A DNA stretch of 56,221 nt from a virus. Both the position numbers and the translations under genes were made by a program. The DNA lies in IMG/VR virus record IMGVR_UViG_3300023184_000158, positions 1-56,221 of that record. One strand, written 5' to 3'. Each line of letters starts with the position of its first letter. The stretch's first letter is position 1. The notes below the pieces were generated by a model. It had not been told where the DNA came from and made no database searches. It saw nothing but the letters and a program-made list of their open reading frames with translations. Positions 41,601 through 50,368 of this stretch are shown here, one piece after another.

Positions 41601-44600
41601 ATAATATCTGATGCACGTCGCACGTTGTAAGTAATTCCTTGTGTCCCGCCACGCGAAGATCGAACCTTGATGAGTGCAGCAAGACTCGTTGTTTGACGAT
41701 ATCGTGGCGGAAGAGTGGTGACAAACGTAGCAGACAGCGTTGCAGGATAGGAGCTTGTCTCTACATAGTTGCCTGTTGTTGCAAAATCATCAATGTAGCC
41801 AGTGCGTACTCCGTTAGTGGTTACTCCGCCAGTGCTTGTTGTCGCGCTTGTTACGCGGATGCTTCTTTGTGCAAAGGAAATCGATTGTATGCTTCTTATT
41901 TCCGTGGAATTAGCTGATGTGTCTGAGGAGGCATTGCTGGGAACAGAAACAGTCACTGTTGTGTCGGTGATAGTCAATACCGTGCAGGCACCACTCAACA
42001 CGACGTTATTTGTTGAAGCATAGACAAATGTCAGAGGATCGGTTAGGGTGAAATTATCTGTGTATCCTGCAGGTAATGTAATGGTTGCTATATTACTGGC
42101 TACAACAAATGAGAATGGTCCGGTAATTGTACGCGTTGTTGGTATCGAAAAAAGATGTACCCCTGAGGCCCACGCTGTTGGAGAACCATCTAGTGAACGA
42201 TAAACGTGTGAGGCGGTTGCTCCAGCAGGAATTGCCCATGTCAGGCGACCTATGGTGGTTGCCTGAACAGAGGTGCTTGGCAAGGATTCCCTTCCGTCCG
42301 CGTTGGAAAATGTTACCTTGTAATTTCTTGACGGTGTAAGTGCAGTGTTTGCAGTTGATAAGAAAGTCGGAGTCTGTGACGCATTGATTCCACTGTATGC
42401 AGATAACGTATATCCTGATCCACCATCTACAACGGAAACAGTTGCGGCACTTCCACTAATTACCGAATCCACCCTGAGCTTTGCCAATGTTCCAGGTGTC
42501 TCATGCACTTCCTTGTTGACCGTAATGATGTCCCCCTCCTTGATGGATGTTCCCCCAAGTCCAGAAGGGATAACTGCAGAACTAATTGCGCCGTTTACAA
42601 CGGTAAGATCCAGACTTGCAGAAGTCACCGTTGCAGGTGAAGAAAGAACGGGACTCGATGTTGATCCTGAGTACGAGCCATCTTGCGATACCACATACGC
42701 GAATTGATCACTATCACAAAGTGCTCCTGATTCTTTACCGACGGAATAAGTCAATACATCATGAGCGGAAAAGTTCGCCGTTGTCTTTTCGTTGACACGT
42801 AAGTCATATATTGTGCCGCCACTTGCAATATCCGCATCAACGCCGCCCGTTGAAACAAGATTCAGCAAAACTTCGTTTGTGGATGGCAATGTAGACACAC
42901 TAGTCGTGTACGATCCGCTACTCAGTACGGATACCGTGAACGCGGCACCGGAAACACGTACATCATTTACAGCCCCTCCTCCGCACGACATTGTCAAGAT
43001 GTTGCTTCCAACAACCATTGTCGATGCAGCAATAGTGATTACATATGTCCCATCACTAGATACTGAGGATGAATAGATTACCGCATCGGAAGATACAGAT
43101 GTTTTTGCAATTGCCGGAGTAATTGATGCTGCCGCGCTGGTAAGCGAGATCCTATTGCCGGGTATCCATTTTTCAGGAGTCAGCGTAAGTCCGGATATTT
43201 GCAGATACGTAACAGTTCCGATTCCTGTCACCAAAACAGGCGCAATAGTGAGATTTGAGATCGTTTCCAGTAAAACGGACGTTACTTGCACGGTTCCGCG
43301 AGTGGTGCCAGTGCCTACAGTGCCTACATACGCAACGTCTCCTGCCCAGTAATTAGAACCACCGCTGATCACGGTTATCGCGCTGGGCAGGGAGTAGCCT
43401 GTTGTTGTTATTGTTGTTCCGATTAAGGTTGTTATTGGTACCATCGTCCCCGCAAGTGTCATTCCGGACCCAAGTGTGTGATATCCATAACCCACATCCA
43501 ATATGGTCAGGCTAGGGCTAGGTGTTGATCCGCTGTAAGTAAGTCTTGCCAAGGCGGTTCGATTATAATAGGAAATACCATTGGCAATATACGGCTGCTC
43601 AATAAACCAGAGCGAGGAGTAATTCGAGCTAGTATTGTACCCGGAAGCTTCGGATGTTTTAATATTCGCAGGAAGAATATTCAGAATACCTGTTGCAAGC
43701 TCCGTCAACGTAATTGCGGATATCTTGAGCCCAGTTCCCGCCTGGAAAATGACTTCATCATTCGTGGTTGTCTTTTTCCATCGATAGATACGGTATGAGG
43801 ACATGCCGGATGGCCGGGAGATAGCAAGTGCGGTGGACTTCTGTGGTGATTCGTTTCCTTTCGGCAAAGAAATTGGCTGTTCCACTATCGCGCTTATGCC
43901 ACTTTCCGCCTCATGATTCTCTCCCAAATTTGCTATGGAAGTAACCGCATAAAAATACGTCTTGCCATAATCAAGGTTGCCGCCGCCGCTTAAGCTGATC
44001 GATTCAATCACAGGAGTTGCAGGAGCAGAAAGCGTAATTGGGATGGTCTTTTCGGAAGTTGTGAAATTATTCGATGTTCCCCGATACACCGTATATCCAG
44101 TAGCATCAGTCACTTGTAGCCATTTCAACTGTATTGTTTTTTGCAAGTTTGAATTTACCGTGACAGCAAACTGATCGCTAGGTGGACTAGATATCAATGA
44201 TGACTTATCGGCAGTGATGCTGTAATAATATGTTGACAGCGAAAGGGATTGATTCTTGAATCTGTCAATTGTTTTTGCTTGTATATCAAACGGAGTACCG
44301 AGTGCGCTTCGAAAGATCTTGTAATAATTCGCTGATGCAATGCCGGGAAAAGTAATTTCCGCGCATTGCAAACCTGTTTTTCCAATTTTTATTGACAGCG
44401 GAGTTGCTCCGACACTTCGCGGAGTGGCGGGGACGAGTGTCGGATCTTCCTCATAGGAAACAACGCTAAAGTAGTATTGGCCGACATACGAATTCAGCAT
44501 CGGTAATGTCGATGGGGTTTTTGCAGTCAACAACGATGATGATCCCGAAAGCTGCAGGCTTACATACGAAGCAATATTTGTGCTTATCAGTGAGGGATCA

Positions 44601-45151
44601 ACCGACGCGCGATAGATTCGATATCCAGAATAGCCATCTTGTGACGCCCAACGAAGCAAAGCGGAAGAATTTTTTGCGCTGATTGAGTTTATTTTCAGTC
44701 GCGCAGTCGAAGCACTCTCTCTTGAGGACGCAGATCCTGTCGATGCAACATATCCCGATACTCCATAATAATAATTCCGATTGGTCGGCAAAACACCGTC
44801 TTTTTCTGGTGATTCAAAAAATGTCAATCCTGCAGTTTGTGATGGCTGATCAGCGTTCAGCTCTATCGGCGAAACGAGCATTTTTCGGTAGAACGTGTAA
44901 TATCCATTTGCTCTGGTCGCTTGAAGAAGTGGAAAATTGAATGATTGCTTGATTGATGTAACGATTGATTCTGCAAGTCCTTCTGAAAAAGCGACATTAT
45001 CGTTGTACAGCTCCTTGGCAAGGGCCTCGGAAAGGGATCGAATAATGGATCCTTCTGAAAAATCAGTAAGAAATCCAGTATGTCCGAGGAAATATCCTAC
45101 CAATCTCCCAACGATGTCTTGCTGTCTAGAAAGACGAAATGTTTCAACCAT
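38657..45151 (-). CDS. Giant baseplate J-like protein with fibronectin-III-like insertions
   Basis: A 2164-residue version of baseplate J, normally 300-650 residues. The N-terminus (RQQDIVGRLVGYFLGHTGFL to IKQSFNF) and the C-terminal core (about 1600-1770: ITIPYGTQIGVPGTTKRYRT; GNTGANTVTELVTNVYGI; WKMRFSSYLKKLARGTRESI) fit J. Between them are at least three fibronectin-III-like units with GYRIYRAS, ANYYKIFRSA, GYTVYRGTS and SYRIYRWKK, plus a later SHVYRSLDG, and GGSNYWAGD / DGGSGY modules. J joins inner and outer baseplate wedges; the insertions would project outward. ATG at 45151 follows AAAGGA. It lies between the LysM/gp25-like gene and the I-like gene, the normal W-J-I order. Confidence 0.88.
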   Translation of the reverse strand: MVETFRLSRQQDIVGRLVGYFLGHTGFLTDFSEGSIIRSLSEALAKELYNDNVAFSEGLAESIVTSIKQSFNFPLLQATRANGYYTFYRKMLVSPIELNADQPSQTAGLTFFESPEKDGVLPTNRNYYYGVSGYVASTGSASSRESASTARLKINSISAKNSSALLRWASQDGYSGYRIYRASVDPSLISTNIASYVSLQLSGSSSLLTAKTPSTLPMLNSYVGQYYFSVVSYEEDPTLVPATPRSVGATPLSIKIGKTGLQCAEITFPGIASANYYKIFRSALGTPFDIQAKTIDRFKNQSLSLSTYYYSITADKSSLISSPPSDQFAVTVNSNLQKTIQLKWLQVTDATGYTVYRGTSNNFTTSEKTIPITLSAPATPVIESISLSGGGNLDYGKTYFYAVTSIANLGENHEAESGISAIVEQPISLPKGNESPQKSTALAISRPSGMSSYRIYRWKKTTTNDEVIFQAGTGLKISAITLTELATGILNILPANIKTSEASGYNTSSNYSSLWFIEQPYIANGISYYNRTALARLTYSGSTPSPSLTILDVGYGYHTLGSGMTLAGTMVPITTLIGTTITTTGYSLPSAITVISGGSNYWAGDVAYVGTVGTGTTRGTVQVTSVLLETISNLTIAPVLVTGIGTVTYLQISGLTLTPEKWIPGNRISLTSAAASITPAIAKTSVSSDAVIYSSSVSSDGTYVITIAASTMVVGSNILTMSCGGGAVNDVRVSGAAFTVSVLSSGSYTTSVSTLPSTNEVLLNLVSTGGVDADIASGGTIYDLRVNEKTTANFSAHDVLTYSVGKESGALCDSDQFAYVVSQDGSYSGSTSSPVLSSPATVTSASLDLTVVNGAISSAVIPSGLGGTSIKEGDIITVNKEVHETPGTLAKLRVDSVISGSAATVSVVDGGSGYTLSAYSGINASQTPTFLSTANTALTPSRNYKVTFSNADGRESLPSTSVQATTIGRLTWAIPAGATASHVYRSLDGSPTAWASGVHLFSIPTTRTITGPFSFVVASNIATITLPAGYTDNFTLTDPLTFVYASTNNVVLSGACTVLTITDTTVTVSVPSNASSDTSANSTEIRSIQSISFAQRSIRVTSATTSTGGVTTNGVRTGYIDDFATTGNYVETSSYPATLSATFVTTLPPRYRQTTSLAALIKVRSSRGGTQGITYNVRRASDIIPKNDLRYLRISENILTGTIHQATLSGFIAGSELKVTGMTTGTIVPGHRLSVSTTTAPVYVLSQSNKILTFTPTAPITTGGTATGTVGLISTVGSAKQYTVTLPSTAGLYFDVTAGQAVFSAESDTSASSPGTAPTGTVISKTATSFVVQCSSSTATNTVGSIKNIVITYTATSNGGMGTYVLGYASSSYSAVSGVVGTATASVALSTNTVLTASTYETATPKPVAGQLLFHSMSTNLMSFLSGEQDLTLDPSPLRKLSNTYEINRQSGNVEQLSSGSIYVVAPEKYYSVLSGSSSGSQTISDNNSLYWVPMDASEDYVLSEKPVILFRDNNTSASGSGTYWPTKVFPMRHAISGPSLNPDDTNNVLTEFYASTAQDSLWPFVERVNTIEKTNLTMTPNTNYFTYVDNGRQSLDITSDYRAISTLPTSSTAQAITGSITIPYGTQIGVPGTTKRYRTTETSVLSSTQNESLVHVESEISGNFGNTGANTVTELVTNVYGIASGNNTGEIQYGYDPESETEWKMRFSSYLKKLARGTRESIQEGAKTTFISDTKGYVSESVTSALVSESTNNIVDLYIHNGTSQEVSTALITACEKVISGYIDGTTGIIYPGYKSAGIPVSVKPSQFKLFNFDVQLTLYSGWSVATLSANVEANIKKYINSLDIGDGFDIPLATALYEDIYDSSETNQYKVVLVDSMGTKSVASSTLTTKARPVKITWSIPSTTTGPAVIGAEILKWSSASNAWQLLATYYYSGDQATEFVWYKPKRTNTNLFLPSLTTSNGAIVNVNTFLSTTANYRVGDRIEVIQEGGSGGVFTVDRVSSGGILVDTPGAEGAIVPKIGDAPSNIVIKLNDGGTGYTNGAATTRLVPTYDSIQTKEKMYGFNGDLPYYWDPSPDYQSRQDFIPALSRYVSRNGRVLVPQDYSFYNDGRKFFQISSLIREIMKTPGVAAVNVVASDELGTAHTVYVPNKGVVIRANTINIR

Positions 45152-45164
45152 CACAAAATCCTTT

Positions 45165-47039
45165 TTATATATTTATTTGGATTGGCGTCACGCCAATAAC
45201 GGTTCCTGTTTCGGAAAGTTTTATTGTAAGGTTGTTTACCAAGATAGCTGCCACATTTTTGTCATACGAAACTTGGATGGAATCTATGGAAAATACTCGC
45301 GGATCTTCAAGTATTGTCTGCGTTATTCCGGTTTGTACATCATTGAGCATGGAGAGCGAGTATTTTGATCCGACGGAATTTGCAGCAAGGTTTCCAAATC
45401 CAGGTTGCGTTGATAGTGATTTGTATGGTGTTTGCAATCTATTATACAGTGCTTGAACAACATTGTACCTACCGTATACCGCCTTTATGTCAGTGCCGCT
45501 TCCACCCGCAAATGAAATCTGCCCAGATTTATCAAGGAAGATATCCTTTCCCCAAACGTCCGTGGGATCGTCCTTGTATAGTGAGCGCTGCAAAGCGGCA
45601 TTTGTTCCATTTACATTCGGAACCAAAATAATGTCTCCGGTTTTCAATACCCTGCTTACGGAAAACTCAGGATTATCATGAAAGGAAATTTCTGTTCCCG
45701 CAACATAGAAATTGGTAATCCCCTTGTATGCGGTTCCAATCGCAGGAGGACTCGTGTCATTCACAAACACAAAGCCGGTATCTGACTCTTCAATTGATTC
45801 ACTTGGCGATGTCAATACTGTTGACAGTCTTTTCAGCGAATTACTGGATGTGCCAATGTACACCGCCACACCTTTGACGCCATCTGGCCAGACTGAAGGA
45901 GCGTGAAACACCATGAATTCGTTTGAAGAAAATAATGTTGACGCTGCATTGTACGAAGATGGGGAATATGTGATGGATCGCACATACCCCGCCACTGGCG
46001 GGTTTGCAGCAAGCGCGGTCACGTCCGGATTTGTTACGGCAACCGTGACGTACGTATCATTCAGTTTGCGTATCCTCGCTGTTCCTGCGCCTATCTTGCC
46101 TGTTAATCTGGGCAACTCGACGGCTGATGCCGATACAAGTGTTGTCTGCAAACCATTGATATCATCAAGTCCATCCATCGATTGTGGGTAGAGGTCGTAT
46201 GTATATTCAATCAACGCTCCTTGATCAGACAATCGTTGCTGCACATTCCTGATTTCCGCAAAAGGAAGTGAGTTTGCATACTCTGATGTAAATGGAGAGG
46301 CTACTGATTCATGTAGCACTGTTTCGGTGGAATTGTTTCCTATCCATGTGTATTTTACATAATACCTTGCAGCTGTTGGTCCGGGTGAATTTCTCATTCT
46401 TGAAGAAGAAATTTCGCCAAAACGCTCGTATGAGATAGTGGTCCACGTGCCGGGTGCTCCTGCGGTAACGCACATCCACGGCACATTGATGATATCCATG
46501 AGCAGATCACCCGCATTGTAGTATGTTGTTTCTGGACCAGATCCATTTTCTGACCATATGCCATTGAAATAGACCTTGCGCTTGATCAACCCCGCTGAAA
46601 TTGCATCATTGACCGGATTGTCAACCAAGACGGTATCAAACTCAACGGTTCCTTTGGGGAATACTTCTCCAAAAGCATTGATATCCCTGAATTGATGGAA
46701 TCTTTTTATTTTTATTGTATCGTGAGCAGTGTCACCATTGAGGAGGTATTTCCTGATATACAGTATTGCTCCGGGGGCAAGCACGTGCCGAGGTATTTTT
46801 CCGGAAATGATGTCATCATAATTGAATGATAGTCTTGTGCTGCCCACGGGAAGATCGGTCGGGATAGGAATACGCGCTCTTTCGGGATTAAGCTGATCAT
46901 AGGCGTCATCAGAAATGAATGGAGCCCGGAGAGCATTGATCGAGGCAAGTTGTACCCACAATGATGCTGATCCAAGATATTTATCGGCAAGCGACGCCAA
47001 TGTATCAAGAGAACTTAACGTGTGGCTGATGTATGCCAT
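45165..47039 (-). CDS. LysM plus gp25/W-like baseplate protein
   Basis: A 624-residue fusion. Residues about 3-50 (SSLDTLASLADKYLGSASLW) resemble a LysM domain. The last 100 residues (about 520-624) resemble the gp25/W lysozyme-like baseplate component: YNVVQALYNRLQTPYKSLST, then FGNLAANSVGSK and LEDPRVFSIDSIQVSYD, ending in NNLTIKLSETG. Between them is beta-rich structural sequence. gp25/W proteins seed sheath assembly on the baseplate, and their presence supports a contractile tail. The gene begins with a TAATG overlap on the upstream gene and is followed by baseplate J. Finding LysM and gp25-like parts on one chain is unusual. Confidence 0.82.
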   Translation of the reverse strand: MAYISHTLSSLDTLASLADKYLGSASLWVQLASINALRAPFISDDAYDQLNPERARIPIPTDLPVGSTRLSFNYDDIISGKIPRHVLAPGAILYIRKYLLNGDTAHDTIKIKRFHQFRDINAFGEVFPKGTVEFDTVLVDNPVNDAISAGLIKRKVYFNGIWSENGSGPETTYYNAGDLLMDIINVPWMCVTAGAPGTWTTISYERFGEISSSRMRNSPGPTAARYYVKYTWIGNNSTETVLHESVASPFTSEYANSLPFAEIRNVQQRLSDQGALIEYTYDLYPQSMDGLDDINGLQTTLVSASAVELPRLTGKIGAGTARIRKLNDTYVTVAVTNPDVTALAANPPVAGYVRSITYSPSSYNAASTLFSSNEFMVFHAPSVWPDGVKGVAVYIGTSSNSLKRLSTVLTSPSESIEESDTGFVFVNDTSPPAIGTAYKGITNFYVAGTEISFHDNPEFSVSRVLKTGDIILVPNVNGTNAALQRSLYKDDPTDVWGKDIFLDKSGQISFAGGSGTDIKAVYGRYNVVQALYNRLQTPYKSLSTQPGFGNLAANSVGSKYSLSMLNDVQTGITQTILEDPRVFSIDSIQVSYDKNVAAILVNNLTIKLSETGTVIGVTPIQINI

Positions 47040-47587
47040 TATCGTATCCGCTCAACAACAATGCTGTTCAAGAGTGTTTTAAGTGCATCTCTTATTTCAA
47101 ATGGAGGGCGGTCATGTCCAACATAGAAATTGTCGCTGACAATATCCCATTTTGCAAGCTTGTCCATGATTGGGGCGGCAGCAGCGTTTACGGAAAGATC
47201 CATGCCACCCTTTTGTCCGTTGTAATATTTTGCTTGATTTACCGTCAATGACATGTAAAAACCAACGAGAACGCAATTCTCATGAATCTTGGCAAAGAAA
47301 TTATGCGCCAGCTGATTTCCTTGATCTTGTCCAAATAATTCATTTTCCAGATAAGACAGGCATTTTGATAGTACATCACAGATTGCTCGTGATTGATTGC
47401 GAAATGATGGAGTCTGCACATCAATAAATCTCTTGTTGTCATCAAGAAATTTTGAAATTTTTTCCAATTCTGGGTACTCATCAAGAAGCTTCAGAACATT
47501 AGGATCCATTTTGCTTCTGTAATCAATGTATTGAGATATCTGGACATTCTTTAATTCGTAGGGAACGACAGACACTTGTAGAGGCAT
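47039..47587 (-). CDS. Hypothetical protein in baseplate operon
   Basis: A 182-residue, mainly helical protein (MDPNVLKLLDEYPELEKISK; FLDDNKRFIDVQTPSFRNQS) with a single basic C-terminus. No family is recognised. AAGGAG precedes ATG at 47587. The stop overlaps the next start by one base (TAATG), so it is translationally coupled to the LysM/gp25-like protein and upstream LysM protein. This order matches a small baseplate or hub-associated component, but function is not assignable. Confidence 0.7.
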   Translation of the reverse strand: MPLQVSVVPYELKNVQISQYIDYRSKMDPNVLKLLDEYPELEKISKFLDDNKRFIDVQTPSFRNQSRAICDVLSKCLSYLENELFGQDQGNQLAHNFFAKIHENCVLVGFYMSLTVNQAKYYNGQKGGMDLSVNAAAAPIMDKLAKWDIVSDNFYVGHDRPPFEIRDALKTLLNSIVVERIR

Positions 47588-47606
47588 AATGACTCCTTTC
47601 TTGCTG

Positions 47607-48551
47607 TTAATCTGGAGATTGAGTGACTTGGCCTAGTCTTATGAAATCGGAGCTAGTCAAATTCAGCACATATAATGTAAGTTTGTCTCCATTTTTGAAT
47701 TTTTTGGATGGGTCTTGAATTCCATTGCACAGCATCATTTCGTTGGCAACTTTTGCTGCCATGGTCGCTGCCGAGGATGATGTTTCGTGTGCACCACCAA
47801 ATAGTCCGGGATACACTTTTACAAGAATTTCAGTAAAGGTAAATTCCCTGTCCCTACTTACATAAATTGTAGATCCAAACTCATCTGGTCCAGTCGCCTC
47901 CTTGATTATTTCTCTTGGAACAATATAATCAAACCATTTATCTGGAACCATCTTATCAACTTGTTTGGTCGCCGCTGCCTCGGCCACCTTGGCAGTATCT
48001 GGTGCCGTGCGTTTTGACGTGGGTTTTTTTGACGAATAGATGTTTCTTCCAATGATGATCATGGATAGGGCGTAGCGATTCTCAAGAGGTTTCTGAATGC
48101 TACGGGTCATGGTAAAATCCTTGATCGTTACGGGCCATCGACCAAAATTCGGATTGTCCTTGTAGGAAATGGTCAGTTGAAGTTCAACCGAATTTGGGCC
48201 CACCGCGTTCTCGCACAGGTCGAAATAACTTTCCACCAATTGGCGCAAAAGCCGGTATTGGACGAGGCCCGGGTTGCCCACAAGCGGGTTCAGTCCAGTC
48301 TGCCCAGCAATGATGACCGATGACAATCCTGCGCCCATATGGTCAACATGGGCCGCTCCTCTGGCCGTCTGATACACCTGCACTCTACCAGGCATCTGGA
48401 TTGTTACCTGATCTGGAGAGACATAAAATGTGTAGGTTTGCTTTTTTTCTCCAGTGTCCTTATCAATAAGCACCAAGGAAAAATTCGCGTCAGTCGAAAA
48501 TGTATTGCTAACGCCTAGATATTTTCCTGCCAAACCCATTGATGATGGCAT
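47607..48551 (-). CDS. LysM-containing baseplate/tail protein
   Basis: A 314-residue protein. The N-terminal 180 residues have the beta pattern of baseplate or tail hub proteins (TYTFYVSPDQVTIQMPGRVQ; GLSSVIIAGQTGLNPLVG; PVTIKDFTMTRSIQKPLENR). The C-terminal part, FTFTEILVKVYPGLF through CNGIQDPSKKFKNGDKLTLY, fits a LysM domain, which binds glycan such as peptidoglycan. It lies just upstream of a second LysM-bearing baseplate protein. AAAGGGG precedes the ATG at 48551. A role in docking the tail tip to the cell wall is inferred; the LysM call is fairly good. Confidence 0.75.
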   Translation of the reverse strand: MPSSMGLAGKYLGVSNTFSTDANFSLVLIDKDTGEKKQTYTFYVSPDQVTIQMPGRVQVYQTARGAAHVDHMGAGLSSVIIAGQTGLNPLVGNPGLVQYRLLRQLVESYFDLCENAVGPNSVELQLTISYKDNPNFGRWPVTIKDFTMTRSIQKPLENRYALSMIIIGRNIYSSKKPTSKRTAPDTAKVAEAAATKQVDKMVPDKWFDYIVPREIIKEATGPDEFGSTIYVSRDREFTFTEILVKVYPGLFGGAHETSSSAATMAAKVANEMMLCNGIQDPSKKFKNGDKLTLYVLNLTSSDFIRLGQVTQSPD

Positions 48552-48559
48552 TTGTAACC

Positions 48560-48590
48560 CCTTTTGTCATTTACTATAGTATACAAAAGG
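48560..48590 (-). promoter_or_regulatory. Inverted repeat enclosing TATACT, possible late promoter
   Basis: In the 49-base gap, CCTTTTGT (48560-48567) and ACAAAAGG (48583-48590) are perfect 8-bp arms around a 15-base loop. On the minus strand the loop reads TATACTATAGTAAATG, with a good minus-10 TATACT, but no minus-35 is convincing. Either a weak promoter for the baseplate genes or an RNA hairpin near the ribosome site of the gene at 48551. Confidence 0.3.
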
Positions 48591-48600
48591 AGTTATGACG

Positions 48601-48876
48601 CTAGCAGTCTTGTGTGTTTTTGTAGTCCGGCAGCTTTTTCAACGCAAGATACAGGCCACGAAGAAACGTTGATTCACCCACGATGTCGTTTGGATCCAGA
48701 TAGACGGTGGAAACGCCAAATGGAGATCCCCCATTCTTCCTTTGCTCCTCATTCACAAACATTGCGATATTGACAATGAGGTCTGCGGGAGGAGTGTATC
48801 GGGCTCCAATGATCTGAATGTAGGCATCCTTGATTTCGATTCCCGTTTCCGTCTTGACGGTCTTTGACATTGCCAT
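48601..48876 (-). CDS. Hypothetical small tail-region protein
   Basis: A 91-residue protein starting at ATG 48876 (MAMSKTVKTETGIEIKDAYI) with AAAGGA eight bases upstream. A longer frame start at 49038 would overlap the neighbour and lacks a ribosome site. It is beta-rich (IIGARYTPPADLIVNIAMFV) with TVYLDPNDIVGESTF near the end. No family recognised. It lies between small tail-region genes and is probably a structural part. Confidence 0.68.
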   Translation of the reverse strand: MAMSKTVKTETGIEIKDAYIQIIGARYTPPADLIVNIAMFVNEEQRKNGGSPFGVSTVYLDPNDIVGESTFLRGLYLALKKLPDYKNTQDC

Positions 48877-48907
48877 GATAGTGTCCTTTCTCGTGCAACC
48901 ATGCAGG

Positions 48908-49126
48908 TTATTGTGGGGAAGTTTCCTGTTGATCTGCCAAGATTTCTTGAACTGGCGCAGGTCGGTAAATCCGCACGGACTCAAACTCTGGCAATTCTTC
49001 ATTGACCCCAATGTAGCATCCATTGTCAAGCTCAACAAGACAATGATTTACTCGCAAGCTGTCAACATCCTGTCGTGAAATTGGGCCATAAATAAATTGA
49101 TTATCAAATCGCTGATATATTTCCAT
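48908..49126 (-). CDS. Hypothetical small protein
   Basis: A 72-residue protein (MEIYQRFDNQFIYGPISRQD start, ending QQETSPQ). AAGGAG is nine bases before its ATG at 49126. It is beta-rich, with NHCLVELDNGCYIGV near the middle and no recognised motif. The gap to the 91-residue gene is 31 bases. Length and ribosome site support a genuine small gene, otherwise easy to miss. Confidence 0.65.
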   Translation of the reverse strand: MEIYQRFDNQFIYGPISRQDVDSLRVNHCLVELDNGCYIGVNEELPEFESVRIYRPAPVQEILADQQETSPQ

Positions 49127-49141
49127 TGCGTAACGCTCCTT

Positions 49142-50365
49142 TTAGCTCCAGAATGCACTACTGGCAGAGGTTGTTGATGATGTGGTTGTTCCAAGCTGTA
49201 CTGTACTTAGGGTAAACGTGTATTTTGTGGTTGTTCCCACAACTTGTGTAACTGGACTCACATCATACAAGACAGATTGCGGCGCGTATTCCATTGGTGT
49301 AATCACCGCGATGTTGGCGCTTGTGTAGACCGGATAGGTTGACGACAGTTGTCGCTTGTTTTGATTGGCTGACACGACGATGTTTGATATCTTTGTTGAT
49401 GTAATAACCGGGTATATATTCTTGGATGCCGCAGTATTCAGCGTAGATGCAATCTCCATGTCCCGCGTTGTTGCAGACACTGGGATATTGGTGATCAATT
49501 GTGGAGTCAAAACCGGATAGATATTATTGGAGGCCGGTCGATTTGTCGTAGATGCGGTTGTTTTTTTTGTGCCGATTGAAGATGAAGTGAACTGTGAAGT
49601 AACGGTTAGCGGAGTGGCTGTTGATACAATGGACTGTGCTCCTGAATTTCCCGTATTGCCAGCATAATCGGTTGGCCCAACACTGCTTGCAGTCAAGTAG
49701 GATGTCCAGAATAGTAATTTTGCCGCAGGAAGGAACGTATATGTTCCAGCCGTTCCATTCGTTGGATTAGTCAGGGAGGAAATGGCAAGTAGATTGTTTC
49801 CAGCGGCAAACCAGACATAGGCAGCGGATCCCGACGTGGTGCAGAATGCTCCCGCTGCATTCACCACCGATGAGACAATCTGCTGTCCTGCGCAGATGAC
49901 GCGGTTATCTGAAATGTTCGTGAGGCCGTACGTGGAAGTGATGGATGAGAAATTGGCTAGTGTCAACGCAGCTCCCGGCTGGCTTGCCACGCTATTTGTG
50001 TAGTTTGTCAGTGCTCCGCTTACTGTCCCTGTAATGCCCGTAATCTGCGGAAAGAACAAGGATGCTACGGGAGGTGAAGTAACCACACACGTTGCGGTAT
50101 TGGCATTCAACGCTCCATAGGAAGCCACTGTTCCGGAAAGTATTGCCCCAGGGGAAATGGTACTGCTCCATGATGAAGCGGTAACCGCTGGTCCGGATAA
50201 CGTTAGTTCACAAAGCTTGTAAGTATACAGTCCGGCGGTATACGTTTGAGTGAATCCAACCGTCAGTATTGCCGAGGTTATCGTATTCGAGCCAAGTGTA
50301 TAGCTCCCCCCAGCCCCCGTGTACGGGGGCGTCAGCACCGTTTGAGTGGCTGAAAGTGTGGCCAT
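49142..50365 (-). CDS. Ser/Thr-rich structural protein
   Basis: A 407-residue protein, very rich in Thr, Ser, Ala and Asn and depleted in charged residues, typical of fibres or decorations. Segments NNIYPVLTPQLITNIPVSAT, then KNIYPVITSTKISNIVVSAN and TYPVYTSANIAVI, form about three repeats of 40 residues near the C-terminus (about 285-370). AAGGGG precedes the ATG. It lies directly after the 838-residue paralogue gene. Probably a tail fibre-associated or virion surface protein, though no family was recognised. Confidence 0.7.
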   Translation of the reverse strand: MATLSATQTVLTPPYTGAGGSYTLGSNTITSAILTVGFTQTYTAGLYTYKLCELTLSGPAVTASSWSSTISPGAILSGTVASYGALNANTATCVVTSPPVASLFFPQITGITGTVSGALTNYTNSVASQPGAALTLANFSSITSTYGLTNISDNRVICAGQQIVSSVVNAAGAFCTTSGSAAYVWFAAGNNLLAISSLTNPTNGTAGTYTFLPAAKLLFWTSYLTASSVGPTDYAGNTGNSGAQSIVSTATPLTVTSQFTSSSIGTKKTTASTTNRPASNNIYPVLTPQLITNIPVSATTRDMEIASTLNTAASKNIYPVITSTKISNIVVSANQNKRQLSSTYPVYTSANIAVITPMEYAPQSVLYDVSPVTQVVGTTTKYTFTLSTVQLGTTTSSTTSASSAFWS

Positions 50366-50368
50366 ACA

